64,000 bases of DNA, taken from assembly GCF_000282575.1 (NCBI RefSeq), contig NZ_AKJA01000138.1, forward strand, positions 27,156 to 91,155, given 5' to 3'. Made by a program: the position numbers and the translations under genes. The number at the start of each line of letters is the position of its first letter. The stretch's first letter is position 1. The stretch comes from Herbaspirillum sp. YR522 (lineage in GTDB: Bacteria > Pseudomonadota > Gammaproteobacteria > Burkholderiales > Burkholderiaceae_D). Shown here piece by piece: positions 20,382 to 29,253 of the stretch. The notes beneath the pieces are model-generated. The model was not told the DNA's origin. It made no database searches and worked only from the letters and a program-made list of their open reading frames with translations.

Positions 20382-21673
20382 GCGTGCTCTCCCGGCTGGG
20401 CGCCGCGGTCACGCCGATCAACGATACGCCGCAGTTTTCCCGTGCGTGGGTCCAGCTCCAGGTCGCCCGGACTGCACCACGCGATGTCGATCACCAGTTG
20501 CCGCGCCTGGACCAGCGCGGCCACACCCGGGTGCTGCCCGATGAGTTCGGCGCGCAGGTGGTGCGCGGTATCGCTGGCGGGTGCGGCAATGCGGATGACC
20601 ACATGATCGGCCCCGGCCGCGCGTGACAACAGCATTTGCCAGGGCGCGCCATGCCCCAGTGCCTGCGCAATGCACTTCTCGATGACGGCAGGGATGAGAA
20701 AGGCATAGCCGCCGACTCGCACCTGATGACTCAACGTGCTGCGTCCGGCCAGCACGAACTTGCGCGCCGCGCCCGGTGGCTCGCACCAAGCCGCCAGGTC
20801 GCCGGTGGGACAGCGGATCAACGGCGTCAGGCGCCGGCTCAAACTGGTCGCGACCAGCAAGCCGCCACGCCCGGTGGCCTCGATCGGCAAGCCCGTGGCT
20901 TCATCGATGATCTCCAGCAGGGTCTCGCCGTCGAAGCAGCGATGCTCGCCGGGACCGCAGTCGGGATGACTGGCACCCAGCACGCCCAGGTCGACACTGG
21001 CATAACCAATCGAATGGCAGGCGGCATTGGGAAAGACCTGGGACAACAGCGGCAGGCTGTCGGCAAACAGGCTGTCGCCGCCGTACAGGATGACGCGCAC
21101 GGCCGGCAATGTCATGCCCTGCCGTTGCAGGTAGGAGGCCAGCGTCAGCAGATGCGTCGGCACCCCTGCCAGCACATTGACCGCGTACAGGCGCAACCCC
21201 TGCGCCAGCGTATCGAGCTCGGCGTGCCCGGCAAAGGGATATTCACTGATGGCAAACGGCACGTAGGCCAGCGCGGCGTGGATGAAGAGATGACTGGCGT
21301 ACAGGTTGCCGGAGAAGAACAGGTTGGCGACCCGGTCTCCGGGCGCCAGGCGGGTGCCGATGGCGGCCCCGTAGCGGGCGCATATCCTCTGCCATTCGGG
21401 GCGCGAGCAGATCGACAGCTTGCCCTGGCCGGTACTGCCGCCGCTGCGAAAGACATAGGCGTCGTCGAGCGGCGCGGTCAACGCATGCCAGTCGGCAGGA
21501 TCGCCCTCGATGTGCCAGAAGCTGGACGTGTCGAGCAACGGCAGGCTGCTCAGCTCGCACACATCTTCGGCAAGGTGCGCGAGGGTGCGTGCGTAGTAGC
21601 GGGAATGGCGACGAGCGTGGGCAAGCATCTCCCGCAAGGTGTCGCGGTCGTTCGAACATTGGATGGGGTACAT
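20378..21673 (-). CDS. Stand-alone PaaK-like adenylate-forming enzyme
   Basis: A 431-residue member of the phenylacetate-CoA-ligase-like branch of adenylate-forming enzymes. The ATP-binding loop reads FRSGGSTGQGKLS (about 75-87), followed by NLFFSGNLYASHLF and YGGDSLF; the C-terminal lid region (RKFVLAGRSTLSHQVRVGG) is present. It resembles the C-terminal half of the fused protein encoded upstream (shared SGGSTG and GNLY blocks), pointing to duplication. CGGAG seven bases before the ATG supports the start. It probably activates a carboxylic acid as an acyl-AMP; substrate and acceptor are unknown. Confidence 0.85.
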   Translation of the reverse strand: MYPIQCSNDRDTLREMLAHARRHSRYYARTLAHLAEDVCELSSLPLLDTSSFWHIEGDPADWHALTAPLDDAYVFRSGGSTGQGKLSICSRPEWQRICARYGAAIGTRLAPGDRVANLFFSGNLYASHLFIHAALAYVPFAISEYPFAGHAELDTLAQGLRLYAVNVLAGVPTHLLTLASYLQRQGMTLPAVRVILYGGDSLFADSLPLLSQVFPNAACHSIGYASVDLGVLGASHPDCGPGEHRCFDGETLLEIIDEATGLPIEATGRGGLLVATSLSRRLTPLIRCPTGDLAAWCEPPGAARKFVLAGRSTLSHQVRVGGYAFLIPAVIEKCIAQALGHGAPWQMLLSRAAGADHVVIRIAAPASDTAHHLRAELIGQHPGVAALVQARQLVIDIAWCSPGDLELDPRTGKLRRIVDRRDRGAQPGEHA

Positions 21674-21721
21674 GATCGGCTCCGGATGGATGATGGGGTC
21701 GACGGTGCGATGGTGGCGTGC

Positions 21722-24181
21722 CTAGCGTTTCAGGCGCCGGTCGGTAACGAGGGTCGCCTTGCCGCTGTGCCCGTGGCTTTCGAATTGCGCCTGGTCGCGG
21801 TAATGGACCTCGACCAATCCCAGTCCATTGGCCAGGATCTCGGCCAGGGTTTCCACCTCGCACAATCGCGCCCGCGCCACCGCAGGATCGCCGTCGACGT
21901 AGGCGGTCAGGCGATCGACCCCTTGGTGGATATCGAGCTCGAATTGCGCCGGCATGGCCAGGCGCTGCAACATCTTCCCGGTATCGACCAATTCGCTCGC
22001 CATGCGCAGCAAGTGGCCATGCCGTCCCAACAGCTGGAAGCGCTTGCTGGACAGGCCGCAGCCACAGGTGCCCGGCATCCAGCGCCCCAGGTCACCGATG
22101 TCGTAGCGCACGAGGTCCTGGGCCTGCCTGGCCAGCGAGGTGAACAACAAGCGACCGACGGCGCCGGCGGCCACCGGACGATCATCGTCCTGGCACACGA
22201 TCTCCAGCTGCTGCACATCATCGAGCAGATGGAATACGCCGTCGTCGCCATGGGAGCAGGCATGTCCCAGCGGACCTGCGTCGTTGGAGCCATAGATCGC
22301 CGAGCGGATCGACGTGATGCCGAAGCTGGCCAGGAAATCCCGCTGGGCATCGGTGACGTGCTCCCCGCCCAGGAATACCTTGCGCACGCCCCCGTAGTCG
22401 CGCAACCGGGCCTCTGCCCGGCGATACAGCTGATAGATCGTCGAAGGCAAGCCGATCAGCGTATTGACCTGCTGGCCGGCGATGACTTCGGCCACCATTT
22501 GATCCTGGTCCTTACCCGGGCTGGCCATCGGGAAATGCACCGCATCGAGCTTGTCGAGCATCACGAAACTGCTCAACAGCCCGCCGTAGAGGTTGCCGGC
22601 GTACAGCAGGTTGAGGACACGATCGGTATGCGGATCGAAACCGGCCGCATACAGGCCATCGGCTGCAGCCCGCATCTGCCGGTGATAGTCGCGGTAGCTG
22701 TATGCCGACAGCTGCGGCACGCCGGTGCTGCCGCCGCTGCGGAAGAACAGGCGCGCGCTGGCGTTAAAGGTGGCATTGCCGAATTGCTCCTTGCTCAGCA
22801 CCGGCGTATCGATCGCCGCCGGCGATTGGTACGGTGCTTCGCTCTCGAGCGTGGCCCTGCGCTCGACCAGCTCCTGCGGCAGGCTGACGCTGACGCGCCT
22901 GGCCAGGCGTGTGAGGCTACGTTCATTGTCGTGCGGCTCGCCGACGTACGACTGGTGCAGTTGCCCCGGGGGCGTGATACGTCCGATCCCGGCCGTCAAC
23001 AGCAACTGGCTGAGCGAGGCCACTTCCGACGGCGCGCAGGCCAACCCGCAGGTCTGCAAGTAGCCGCGCCATGCCAGCAATGCCTGGCACAGCCGATCGC
23101 GCGGCATGGGGCGCAGCAGCAAGGTGCGCGACAAGGGCGACGCGGCCAGCGCACTGGTATGTTCCCAGATCACACGCCATCCTGCGCCGGCCCATACCTG
23201 CCCCTGGACATTCTCGAACGCGCAACGCATACGCGATACTTCGATGGTACGGGTGATCTCGGCGGCCTGGCCCCGGTCCGTCGATGGTGATGGCCAATGC
23301 GGCAAGCGCCGTTCGAAGGCTTGCGCCAGTCGTTGTCCGCAGCGCTGCAGCCAGGTCGGATCATCGCTGTCGACCAACACCAGTTGCGGGCTCGAGCATG
23401 CGCCCTGATCGTAGCGGCAGACTTCGTCGACGATGGCATCGAACAGCATGGCCGATGTCGCCGACGACGCGGTCGTATCGTCCACGTCGGCGACGACTGC
23501 CGCGGGGGTGAGATAGACCAGGCTGATCTTGTGTCCCCATGGAATCCAGCGGCATCCCGGCCGCAGCTGTCGGCGCAGCGTGTCCAGTGCCGCGTCGCCA
23601 CCCCACGCCGAGACGCCATCCACATGGGGCAGCAACGATAGCGTATCGGTGCTGTCGAGTGGCCACACCACGATGTAATCACGCAGCAGGCCACTGGGAT
23701 CGCAGGCGGCAAACCGATCCAGCAACGCTGCGCTGAGCCGGTCGCTGCTGCTGGGACGCACCCAATTGACATTGCCTGCCAGCAGGCTCTCCAGCGTGGC
23801 CAGGAAAGGCAGCAGCGGCGCATTCGATGGCATCACGTGCAGCACGCACCCCAGCGGTCGCCAGGCTTCGAATTGCGCTTGGCGATAGTCGATGCGCCGC
23901 AGCCGGTGCGCGTCATCGCCCAGTTCGCGCTCCAGCTTCAACTGCAGCACGTCGGTGCTGCAATAGGAAAGCAATTCATCGCGTTGCGCCGGTGACAGCA
24001 GTTGCCCTGCCTCACCCTGCTCGAGCCACTGTGCAAAGCGCGCCACGCAATCGAGCAGCAGGCGATTCGGCAAGGGGTGCGCCAGGGTGGACGGCAAGCG
24101 GCGCACCGCATCATCGATGGCGTCAGCGAGGGCGGCACCTGACAGGGCAAATGCATTCTCCGGTTTCATTGGCTTGTCCAT
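21722..24181 (-). CDS. LuxC-like acyl reductase fused to a PaaK-like adenylation domain
   Basis: An 819-residue two-domain protein. Residues about 1-420 match LuxC, the fatty-acyl reductase of luminous bacteria; the catalytic cysteine is Cys262 in YDQGACSSPQL, as in LuxC. It would take an activated acyl group onto the cysteine and reduce it with NADPH to an aldehyde. Residues about 455-819 form a PaaK-like adenylation domain with FRSGGSTGVPQLS (480-492), LYAGNLYGGLLSSFV, and YGSNDAGPLG (630-639). Fusion of activating and reducing domains suggests direct substrate hand-off, much as LuxE and LuxC cooperate in the luciferase system. It begins three bases after luxE-like ends and is clearly in the same operon. 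No luciferase genes are nearby. Confidence 0.88.
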   Translation of the reverse strand: MDKPMKPENAFALSGAALADAIDDAVRRLPSTLAHPLPNRLLLDCVARFAQWLEQGEAGQLLSPAQRDELLSYCSTDVLQLKLERELGDDAHRLRRIDYRQAQFEAWRPLGCVLHVMPSNAPLLPFLATLESLLAGNVNWVRPSSSDRLSAALLDRFAACDPSGLLRDYIVVWPLDSTDTLSLLPHVDGVSAWGGDAALDTLRRQLRPGCRWIPWGHKISLVYLTPAAVVADVDDTTASSATSAMLFDAIVDEVCRYDQGACSSPQLVLVDSDDPTWLQRCGQRLAQAFERRLPHWPSPSTDRGQAAEITRTIEVSRMRCAFENVQGQVWAGAGWRVIWEHTSALAASPLSRTLLLRPMPRDRLCQALLAWRGYLQTCGLACAPSEVASLSQLLLTAGIGRITPPGQLHQSYVGEPHDNERSLTRLARRVSVSLPQELVERRATLESEAPYQSPAAIDTPVLSKEQFGNATFNASARLFFRSGGSTGVPQLSAYSYRDYHRQMRAAADGLYAAGFDPHTDRVLNLLYAGNLYGGLLSSFVMLDKLDAVHFPMASPGKDQDQMVAEVIAGQQVNTLIGLPSTIYQLYRRAEARLRDYGGVRKVFLGGEHVTDAQRDFLASFGITSIRSAIYGSNDAGPLGHACSHGDDGVFHLLDDVQQLEIVCQDDDRPVAAGAVGRLLFTSLARQAQDLVRYDIGDLGRWMPGTCGCGLSSKRFQLLGRHGHLLRMASELVDTGKMLQRLAMPAQFELDIHQGVDRLTAYVDGDPAVARARLCEVETLAEILANGLGLVEVHYRDQAQFESHGHSGKATLVTDRRLKR

Positions 24182-24184
24182 GGT

Positions 24185-25309
24185 CTATTTGATGAGTTCC
24201 GAAGCCGCGATGGCGCAATTGCGATGCTTGCCCGGTGCGGCGCGACCCAGCACCTGGAAGCTGGCGGTGGGAATCGCGCAAGTACACTGGCCAGGCGGCA
24301 GCAGCACCGCAAGGTCCCCCAGCACCATGCTGTGCGCCGGACTCGACCTGATATAGGGGGACATCAGGTGAAGCAGTCCCGGTTCACCGTAGTCCAGCAG
24401 GCGCATATCGGCCACGTCGCGCACCACGGCGCGGGCGTAGCTGGGAACGTGAAAGCGATGCTGCGCACATTCGATGTAGGGCACGCCGTGTTCGACAGCC
24501 CCATATCCATCGCGGCAACGCTCGCCGGCGATGCCGAGCTGGTCTTGTATCCGGCGTCGGAATACCTGCTTGTCGATTTCGAGCGCCGCATGCGTTTTCC
24601 AACCGCCGCCGGTGAGCACGAGCGATTCCGCATGCAGCTTCAATGGCGCCGCGCCAACGACACGCATGCGCTCCAGTACGAACCACAGGAAAGCAGGGAA
24701 ACCGAAGATCCGTACCGGCAATCCTTCTTCGGCAAATTCGTGCAGTGCGCGGATGACACCGTGTATATCGAACTCGTGCCCCATCTGGCCGTTGGAACGC
24801 AACGCATGCACCACGCGCGCGGCGGGGGCATAGGTACACAGGAACTCATCGGTGCGGGCGCTGCCGCTGGCTTGCATGGCGGCATTGGCCTCATACGCGA
24901 ACAGCAGGTAATTGCAGCGTTGTTGCGGCCTATCCCAACCGTAATGCGCAAAAATCCGGTTGGACATGTGCATCAATGCCTGCAGTGCATCGGTGTCGTA
25001 GTGCATGTGGCTTTTCTGGCCGCTGGTGCCGGAAGAGTGCAGCTCGGTCGTCTGCAGGACTTCGCGGCTGCGCGGCAGGTACTGCTTGAAGTAGGCGGCA
25101 TACAGCGGCGGCAGGCGATGCCAGTCATCGCCCAATGCCTGCACGTCGACACCGCTGGCCGCCACCCACGATGCGTAGCCCGGTGTCTGGAGCAGGTGGT
25201 ATTGGGTCAGTTCATGCATCGCGGCATTGAACCAGGGCTGGCTTTCCTGCTCCGGCAGATAGGCTTGGGTCAGCGCGCACAAGGCGGCGACATGCGGTAA
25301 CGGTTTCAT
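24185..25309 (-). CDS. LuxE-like acyl-protein synthetase
   Basis: A 374-residue member of the LuxE family, which activates a carboxylic acid with ATP and passes the acyl group to a cysteine of its partner reductase. The diagnostic loop TELHSSGTSGQKSHM lies at about 88-102, followed by LTGGGWKTH (about 235) and a C-terminal YGAVEHGVPYIECAQHRFHVPSYARAVVRD block. The ATG at 25309 overlaps the MFS stop (ATGA), so translation is probably coupled. The longer open frame upstream lies inside the MFS gene and is not used. Being adjacent to the LuxC fusion gene, it is its natural partner. Confidence 0.9.
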   Translation of the reverse strand: MKPLPHVAALCALTQAYLPEQESQPWFNAAMHELTQYHLLQTPGYASWVAASGVDVQALGDDWHRLPPLYAAYFKQYLPRSREVLQTTELHSSGTSGQKSHMHYDTDALQALMHMSNRIFAHYGWDRPQQRCNYLLFAYEANAAMQASGSARTDEFLCTYAPAARVVHALRSNGQMGHEFDIHGVIRALHEFAEEGLPVRIFGFPAFLWFVLERMRVVGAAPLKLHAESLVLTGGGWKTHAALEIDKQVFRRRIQDQLGIAGERCRDGYGAVEHGVPYIECAQHRFHVPSYARAVVRDVADMRLLDYGEPGLLHLMSPYIRSSPAHSMVLGDLAVLLPPGQCTCAIPTASFQVLGRAAPGKHRNCAIAASELIK

Positions 25310-26556
25310 GCTGGCTCCCTTGACCTGGCGCTGCCGGTGGCGTGCACGGCGCGCAGTCCGATCAGTGCCAGGCCGACCGCCAGCGCCATGACGATCCCGA
25401 AACGTTGCGGTGACATGGCGGCGTCGGCCACATTGGCCAGCATCACACCTGCACTCATCAGCGCCACCGTGATCGTGCCCATCATTGCCGCACTGGCGCC
25501 GAAGCCGGCATCGCCCGCGACGAACGCCATTCGGTACAACGTGGAATTGACAATGCCCACTCCGAAGGCATAGATCGACATGCCGCACACCAGCCACAGC
25601 AGCGGATCGGCAGGCACCGACGCGGCAGCCAGCATGACCAGCGCGCCCAAGGCCAGGCCAGGGGTGCCCATGCGCAGCAGGCCCAGGGTGTCACGCCGGG
25701 CGGCGGCGCGCGCAAGCACCAGGTTGCCGACGATCAGGGCGCCGAATACCGGGACCTGCATGACGCCGTAGCCGAATCCATCCATGCCCTGGGCAAGCAT
25801 CAGCAATTGGGGCGACAGCGCTATCCATCCGATCAATGGGGTGGCGGTCAGGCCGATGGCGAGGCAACAGGCAAGAAAATGCCGGTTGCGCAAGATGCAT
25901 CGATAACTGGAGATCATTGCCGTCAGGCTCAGGGCGCGGCGTGGCACCGTGCTACCGTCGGTCCGTTCGATACCCACGGTCTCGGGCATGTAACGCAACA
26001 GCCCCAGCGTCACTACGGCGGCCACGACGGCCTGCGACATGAATAGCGCACGCCAGCCGATGAACTCGAGCAAGGCGACCCCCGCCAGCGGCGCCAGCAA
26101 CGGCGAGAGCAAACCGATATTGGCCAGCAATGCCGTGATGCGCAACGCCCCGGCCTGGTTGAACGCTTCCTGCAATGCCGGGTAACCGACTGCGATGACA
26201 AATGCCAGGCTGCATCCCTGCAGCGTGCGCAAGACCTGGAACACCGCGATGTCCTGTGCCAGCGAAAGCATGAAACTGGTGGTGGCGAACATCAGGCATC
26301 CGAACAGCATCGGCGGGCGCCGTCCGATGCGATCCGAGATCGGGCCGACCAGCCATTGCAGCGCCACCCCGCCCAGCAGGTATAGCGCCAGGGTCAACGG
26401 TACGTGCAACGGGTCGGCCCCTAGCTCGTCGCTCACCTGGAGCATGGCCGGCATGACCAGGTCGGAGCCGGTATAGGCGAGTAACTCGAACAGGGCGACC
26501 AGCAGACAGAAGGCCACGCAACGTAGCGGTGTCAGCGGCAGTAGGCAAGCAGGCAT
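25306..26556 (-). CDS. MFS efflux transporter, first gene of the lux-like operon
   Basis: A 416-residue, 12-helix major facilitator of the drug:H+ antiporter-1 group, similar in layout to MdfA/Bcr. Motif A is seen as GPISDRIGRRP between helices 2 and 3, and motif C-like VIAVGYPALQEAF and NIGLLSPLLAPLAG segments follow. It leads the operon and so is best read as the exporter of the pathway product, or a self-resistance pump. The upstream region carries an 18-bp palindrome. The Shine-Dalgarno is weak. Confidence 0.87.
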   Translation of the reverse strand: MPACLLPLTPLRCVAFCLLVALFELLAYTGSDLVMPAMLQVSDELGADPLHVPLTLALYLLGGVALQWLVGPISDRIGRRPPMLFGCLMFATTSFMLSLAQDIAVFQVLRTLQGCSLAFVIAVGYPALQEAFNQAGALRITALLANIGLLSPLLAPLAGVALLEFIGWRALFMSQAVVAAVVTLGLLRYMPETVGIERTDGSTVPRRALSLTAMISSYRCILRNRHFLACCLAIGLTATPLIGWIALSPQLLMLAQGMDGFGYGVMQVPVFGALIVGNLVLARAAARRDTLGLLRMGTPGLALGALVMLAAASVPADPLLWLVCGMSIYAFGVGIVNSTLYRMAFVAGDAGFGASAAMMGTITVALMSAGVMLANVADAAMSPQRFGIVMALAVGLALIGLRAVHATGSARSREPA

Positions 26557-26609
26557 GAGTGGTCCGAAAAAAGATGCCGCATCGGGATCGGCATGCTTTT
26601 AACGGTACC

Positions 26610-26647
26610 GCGATTATCGCTACCCAAAAAAATGACAAGAGTCATTT
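26610..26647 (-). promoter_or_regulatory. Promoter region and operator-like palindrome of the lux-like operon
   Basis: AAATGACAAGAGTCATTT (26630-26647) is an 18-base dyad with 7-bp arms. On the minus strand it overlaps TTGTCA, and GATAAT follows after 14 bases; the spacing is short for a sigma-70 promoter, so either an activator is needed or the true -35 differs. A dyad in this position suggests control by a MarR- or TetR-type regulator not encoded next to the operon. Confidence 0.45.
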
Positions 26648-26823
26648 ATAAGTTTTCTGGCCGGCGTTCATCTCGGGCCTGACATTAATCTGCGATGTCC
26701 TGTCGTCGTGATGCGAGTTAATTCTTTGGATGCCGGGTCGAAGAACTTCGGGCGGCGTCGACCACGCTTGCGGGGTACGCAAGCGGTCGATTCGGGGATG
26801 CGCTGGCCAGGCGCGACGTCAAA

Positions 26824-26852
26824 TGAAAAACAGGACCGGCGATGCGGTCCTG
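26824..26852 (-). terminator. Terminator after parB
   Basis: On the minus strand, CAGGACCG and CGGTCCTG pair over 8 bp with a 6-base loop, followed by five T residues. It sits 7 bases past the parB stop and ends the mnmG-to-parB operon. Together with the operon promoter to its left it accounts for much of the 302-base gap; nothing else is recognisable at about 26650-26820. Confidence 0.85.
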
Positions 26853-26858
26853 TCGGTG

Positions 26859-27779
26859 TCAGTGCTGTCCGGCCGTGTCGCCGCGCAATCGCGTAATGAT
26901 GGCGTCGAGCGTATCGAGGTCGTTGAAGTCGATGATCAATTGACCGCGATTCTTGGCGCCGGTCTTGATGTTGACCTGGGTCGCCAGCAAGTCCGACAGC
27001 TCTTCTTCGAGGCGGGCGATATCGCGTGATTTCTCGCGCGCGTCGCGCGGCTTGGCGGCCTGCTCGGCCGACGAGCGGGTAACCAGTTTCTCGGCATCGC
27101 GCACCGACATGCGCTTGGCCACCACCTGGTTGGCCAGCTGGATCTGGGTCGCCGCATCCACCGCCAGCAAGGCACGTGCGTGCCCCATGTCGATATCGCC
27201 GGCCATCAGCATGGTCTGCACCGGCTTGGCCAGGTTCAACAGGCGCAGCAGGTTCGACACCGCGCTGCGCGAGCGGCCAACCGCCAGCGCCGCCTGCTCG
27301 TGGGTGAAGGCGAAATCGGTGATGAGGCGATGGATACCCTGCGCTTCTTCGAGCGGGTTCAGGTCTTCGCGCTGCATGTTCTCCACCAGCGCCATGGCGG
27401 CGGTGGTCTGGTCGTCGACATTGCGCACCAGCACCGGCACTTCGGTCAGGCCGGCCAGCTTGGCGGCACGAAAACGGCGCTCGCCGGCAATGATCTCGTA
27501 GATGTCGCGGCCGTTCTTGTTGCCGATGGCGCGAATCAGGATCGGCTGCAGCAGGCCCTGCTCCTTGATCGACGAGGCCAGCTCGTTGAGCGCACCTTCG
27601 TCCATGCGGCTGCGTGGCTGGTACTTGCCCGCCTGCAGCTCGGTCACTGGCATCACGGTCGGCAAGCCCGGCGCAGACGGCTGTTGCGCTTCTTCGGTGA
27701 TGTCGGAAGAGCCGCCCAGCAGCGCTTCGAGGCCGCGCCCCAGTCCCTTGGATTTTTTGGTTGCCATAGATGTTGCCAT
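26859..27779 (-). CDS. parB: Chromosome-partitioning protein ParB
   Basis: A 306-residue DNA-binding CTP-hydrolysing clamp that loads at parS sites. Seen in order: KKSKGLGRGLEALLGG at the N-terminus, the CTP-binding motif box IIAGERRFRAAKLAG, the VENMQREDLNPLEEA motif, the helix-turn-helix FTHEQAALAVGRSRSAVSNLLRLL, and a C-terminal dimerisation region. Two ATG codons, 27779 and 27767, lie close together with no clear ribosome site; the upstream one is given. It is the last gene of the operon and follows parA by 45 bases. Three perfect parS sites lie 3-5 kb away. Confidence 0.96.
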   Translation of the reverse strand: MATSMATKKSKGLGRGLEALLGGSSDITEEAQQPSAPGLPTVMPVTELQAGKYQPRSRMDEGALNELASSIKEQGLLQPILIRAIGNKNGRDIYEIIAGERRFRAAKLAGLTEVPVLVRNVDDQTTAAMALVENMQREDLNPLEEAQGIHRLITDFAFTHEQAALAVGRSRSAVSNLLRLLNLAKPVQTMLMAGDIDMGHARALLAVDAATQIQLANQVVAKRMSVRDAEKLVTRSSAEQAAKPRDAREKSRDIARLEEELSDLLATQVNIKTGAKNRGQLIIDFNDLDTLDAIITRLRGDTAGQH

Positions 27780-27824
27780 TCGATACCCGATAAAAAACTG
27801 CGCGCGAACGCGAAACAAATAAAC

Positions 27825-28595
27825 TTAGAGCGTCTTGATGCGCTCGACCATTTCGGCGCCGAAGGCGATATAGGCCTGGGCGCCCTTCGAGGAAGGATCG
27901 AAGGTCACGCCCGGCATGCCGTAGGAAGGCGCTTCGGCCAGCCTGACGTTGCGCGGGATGACGGTCTTGAAGACCTTGTCGCCGAAGTGCTGTTCGAGCT
28001 GCTCGGAGACCTGTTGCGACAGTGTCATGCGGGGGTCGAACATGACCCGCAGCAAACCGATCACCTTGAGTTCGGGATTGAGCTTGGCATGCACCTTCTT
28101 GATCGTGTTGACCAGGTCGGACAGGCCCTCGAGCGCGTAGTACTCGCACTGCATCGGGATGATCACGCCATGGGCCGAACACAGGCCGTTGAGGGTCAGC
28201 ATCGACAACGCCGGCGGACAATCGATGAGGATGAAGTCGTAGTCGTCGGCCACGCTGGCAAAGGCGATCTTCAGGCGCGCCTCGCGCTGTTCGAGCGAGA
28301 CCATCTCGACCTCGGCACCGGCCAGCTCGCGATTGGCCGGCAATACGTCGAAGCCGCCCGACTCGGAACGACGGCGCACGCTGGCGATATCGGACATGCC
28401 CAGCAATACTTCATAGATGGTGGCATCGAGCTCGGACTTGTTGATGCCCGCGCCCATGGTCGCGTTACCCTGCGGGTCAAGATCGGCCAACAGCACCCGT
28501 TGGTTCAACTGGGCCAGGCCCGCAGCGAGGTTGACGGCGGTGGTGGTCTTGCCGACTCCACCTTTCTGGTTTGCGACGCAAAAGATTTTAGCCAT
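27825..28595 (-). CDS. parA: Chromosome-partitioning ATPase ParA
   Basis: A 256-residue deviant-Walker ATPase (Soj/ParA) that drives segregation of ParB-parS complexes. The deviant Walker A is KGGVGKTTT (11-19), Walker A' is LLADLDPQGN and Walker B is FILIDCPPAL. It is a short, chromosomal type without an N-terminal helix-turn-helix. It starts 10 bases after the LysE-type gene and precedes parB, in the conserved order rsmG-parA-parB. Confidence 0.97.
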   Translation of the reverse strand: MAKIFCVANQKGGVGKTTTAVNLAAGLAQLNQRVLLADLDPQGNATMGAGINKSELDATIYEVLLGMSDIASVRRRSESGGFDVLPANRELAGAEVEMVSLEQREARLKIAFASVADDYDFILIDCPPALSMLTLNGLCSAHGVIIPMQCEYYALEGLSDLVNTIKKVHAKLNPELKVIGLLRVMFDPRMTLSQQVSEQLEQHFGDKVFKTVIPRNVRLAEAPSYGMPGVTFDPSSKGAQAYIAFGAEMVERIKTL

Positions 28596-28605
28596 ATTGT
28601 TTTGA

Positions 28606-29229
28606 TTACTGTGTCGTCAGCCTGATGCCGAAACCGATCAGGAAAATGCCCGCCAGGCGCGAAGCCAGGGTGGCGATGGTGCGGTTGCGCGACAGGCGAC
28701 GCGACAGCGCATTGCCCACCAACACCAGCATGGCGCCATACAGCGCCGTGCAGCAGCAGATCACCGTACCCATCACAACGAAGGTCAACGCCCCCTGTTG
28801 CGTGGCGGGATCCAGGAACAACGGGAAGAACGCCATGTAGAACACGATGGCCTTCGGATTGATCAACGTCACCAGCAAGCCGCGCCGGAAATCGGCCGCG
28901 TTGGAAAAGGGTACGACTGTACCACCGCCCTCGCCTCTTGCAAACAGCAGCCGCACGCCAAGATACGCGAGGTAGGCCGCGCCCATGTATTGCAGGCCGT
29001 GCAGCAGCAACGGGTTGGCATGCAACAACGCCGCCACGCCGATGGCGGCAAGGAACATCAACACGATATCGCCCAGCATCAGTCCGGCCATCGCCGCTAC
29101 CCCGCCACGCACGCCGTGCCTGGCGGTACACGTGAGTACGCAGAAGGTGCCCGGACCCGGCAACGCCAGGAACAGCAGGGTGGCGGCAATCAGTTGCCAG
29201 ATGTCGGTAATGCCGATGGCGTGGAACAA
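28606..29229 (-). CDS. LysE/RhtB-family amino-acid exporter
   Basis: A 207-residue inner-membrane protein with about six hydrophobic segments and the family signature LALPGPGTFCVLTCTARHGVRGGVAAMAG near the N-terminus, plus TLINPKAIVFYMAFFPLF. Homologues export basic or neutral amino acids or homoserine lactones; the substrate here is not known. It is embedded in the operon between the lipocalin gene (24 bases) and parA (10 bases). A LysE-type gene near rsmG-parA is familiar in Burkholderiales. Confidence 0.9.
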   Translation of the reverse strand: MFHAIGITDIWQLIAATLLFLALPGPGTFCVLTCTARHGVRGGVAAMAGLMLGDIVLMFLAAIGVAALLHANPLLLHGLQYMGAAYLAYLGVRLLFARGEGGGTVVPFSNAADFRRGLLVTLINPKAIVFYMAFFPLFLDPATQQGALTFVVMGTVICCCTALYGAMLVLVGNALSRRLSRNRTIATLASRLAGIFLIGFGIRLTTQ

Positions 29230-29253
29230 GTCGCTCTCCCCCGGTACGTCGTT

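Noticed and set aside
20636..23290. 884-codon open frame on the plus strand
   Set aside because: Antisense to the LuxC fusion and ligase genes, which have clear motifs and operon junctions.
19452..26556. True bioluminescence (lux) operon
   Set aside because: No luxA/luxB luciferase and no luxD are present, and the gene set includes an exporter and extra ligases, so light production is not indicated.
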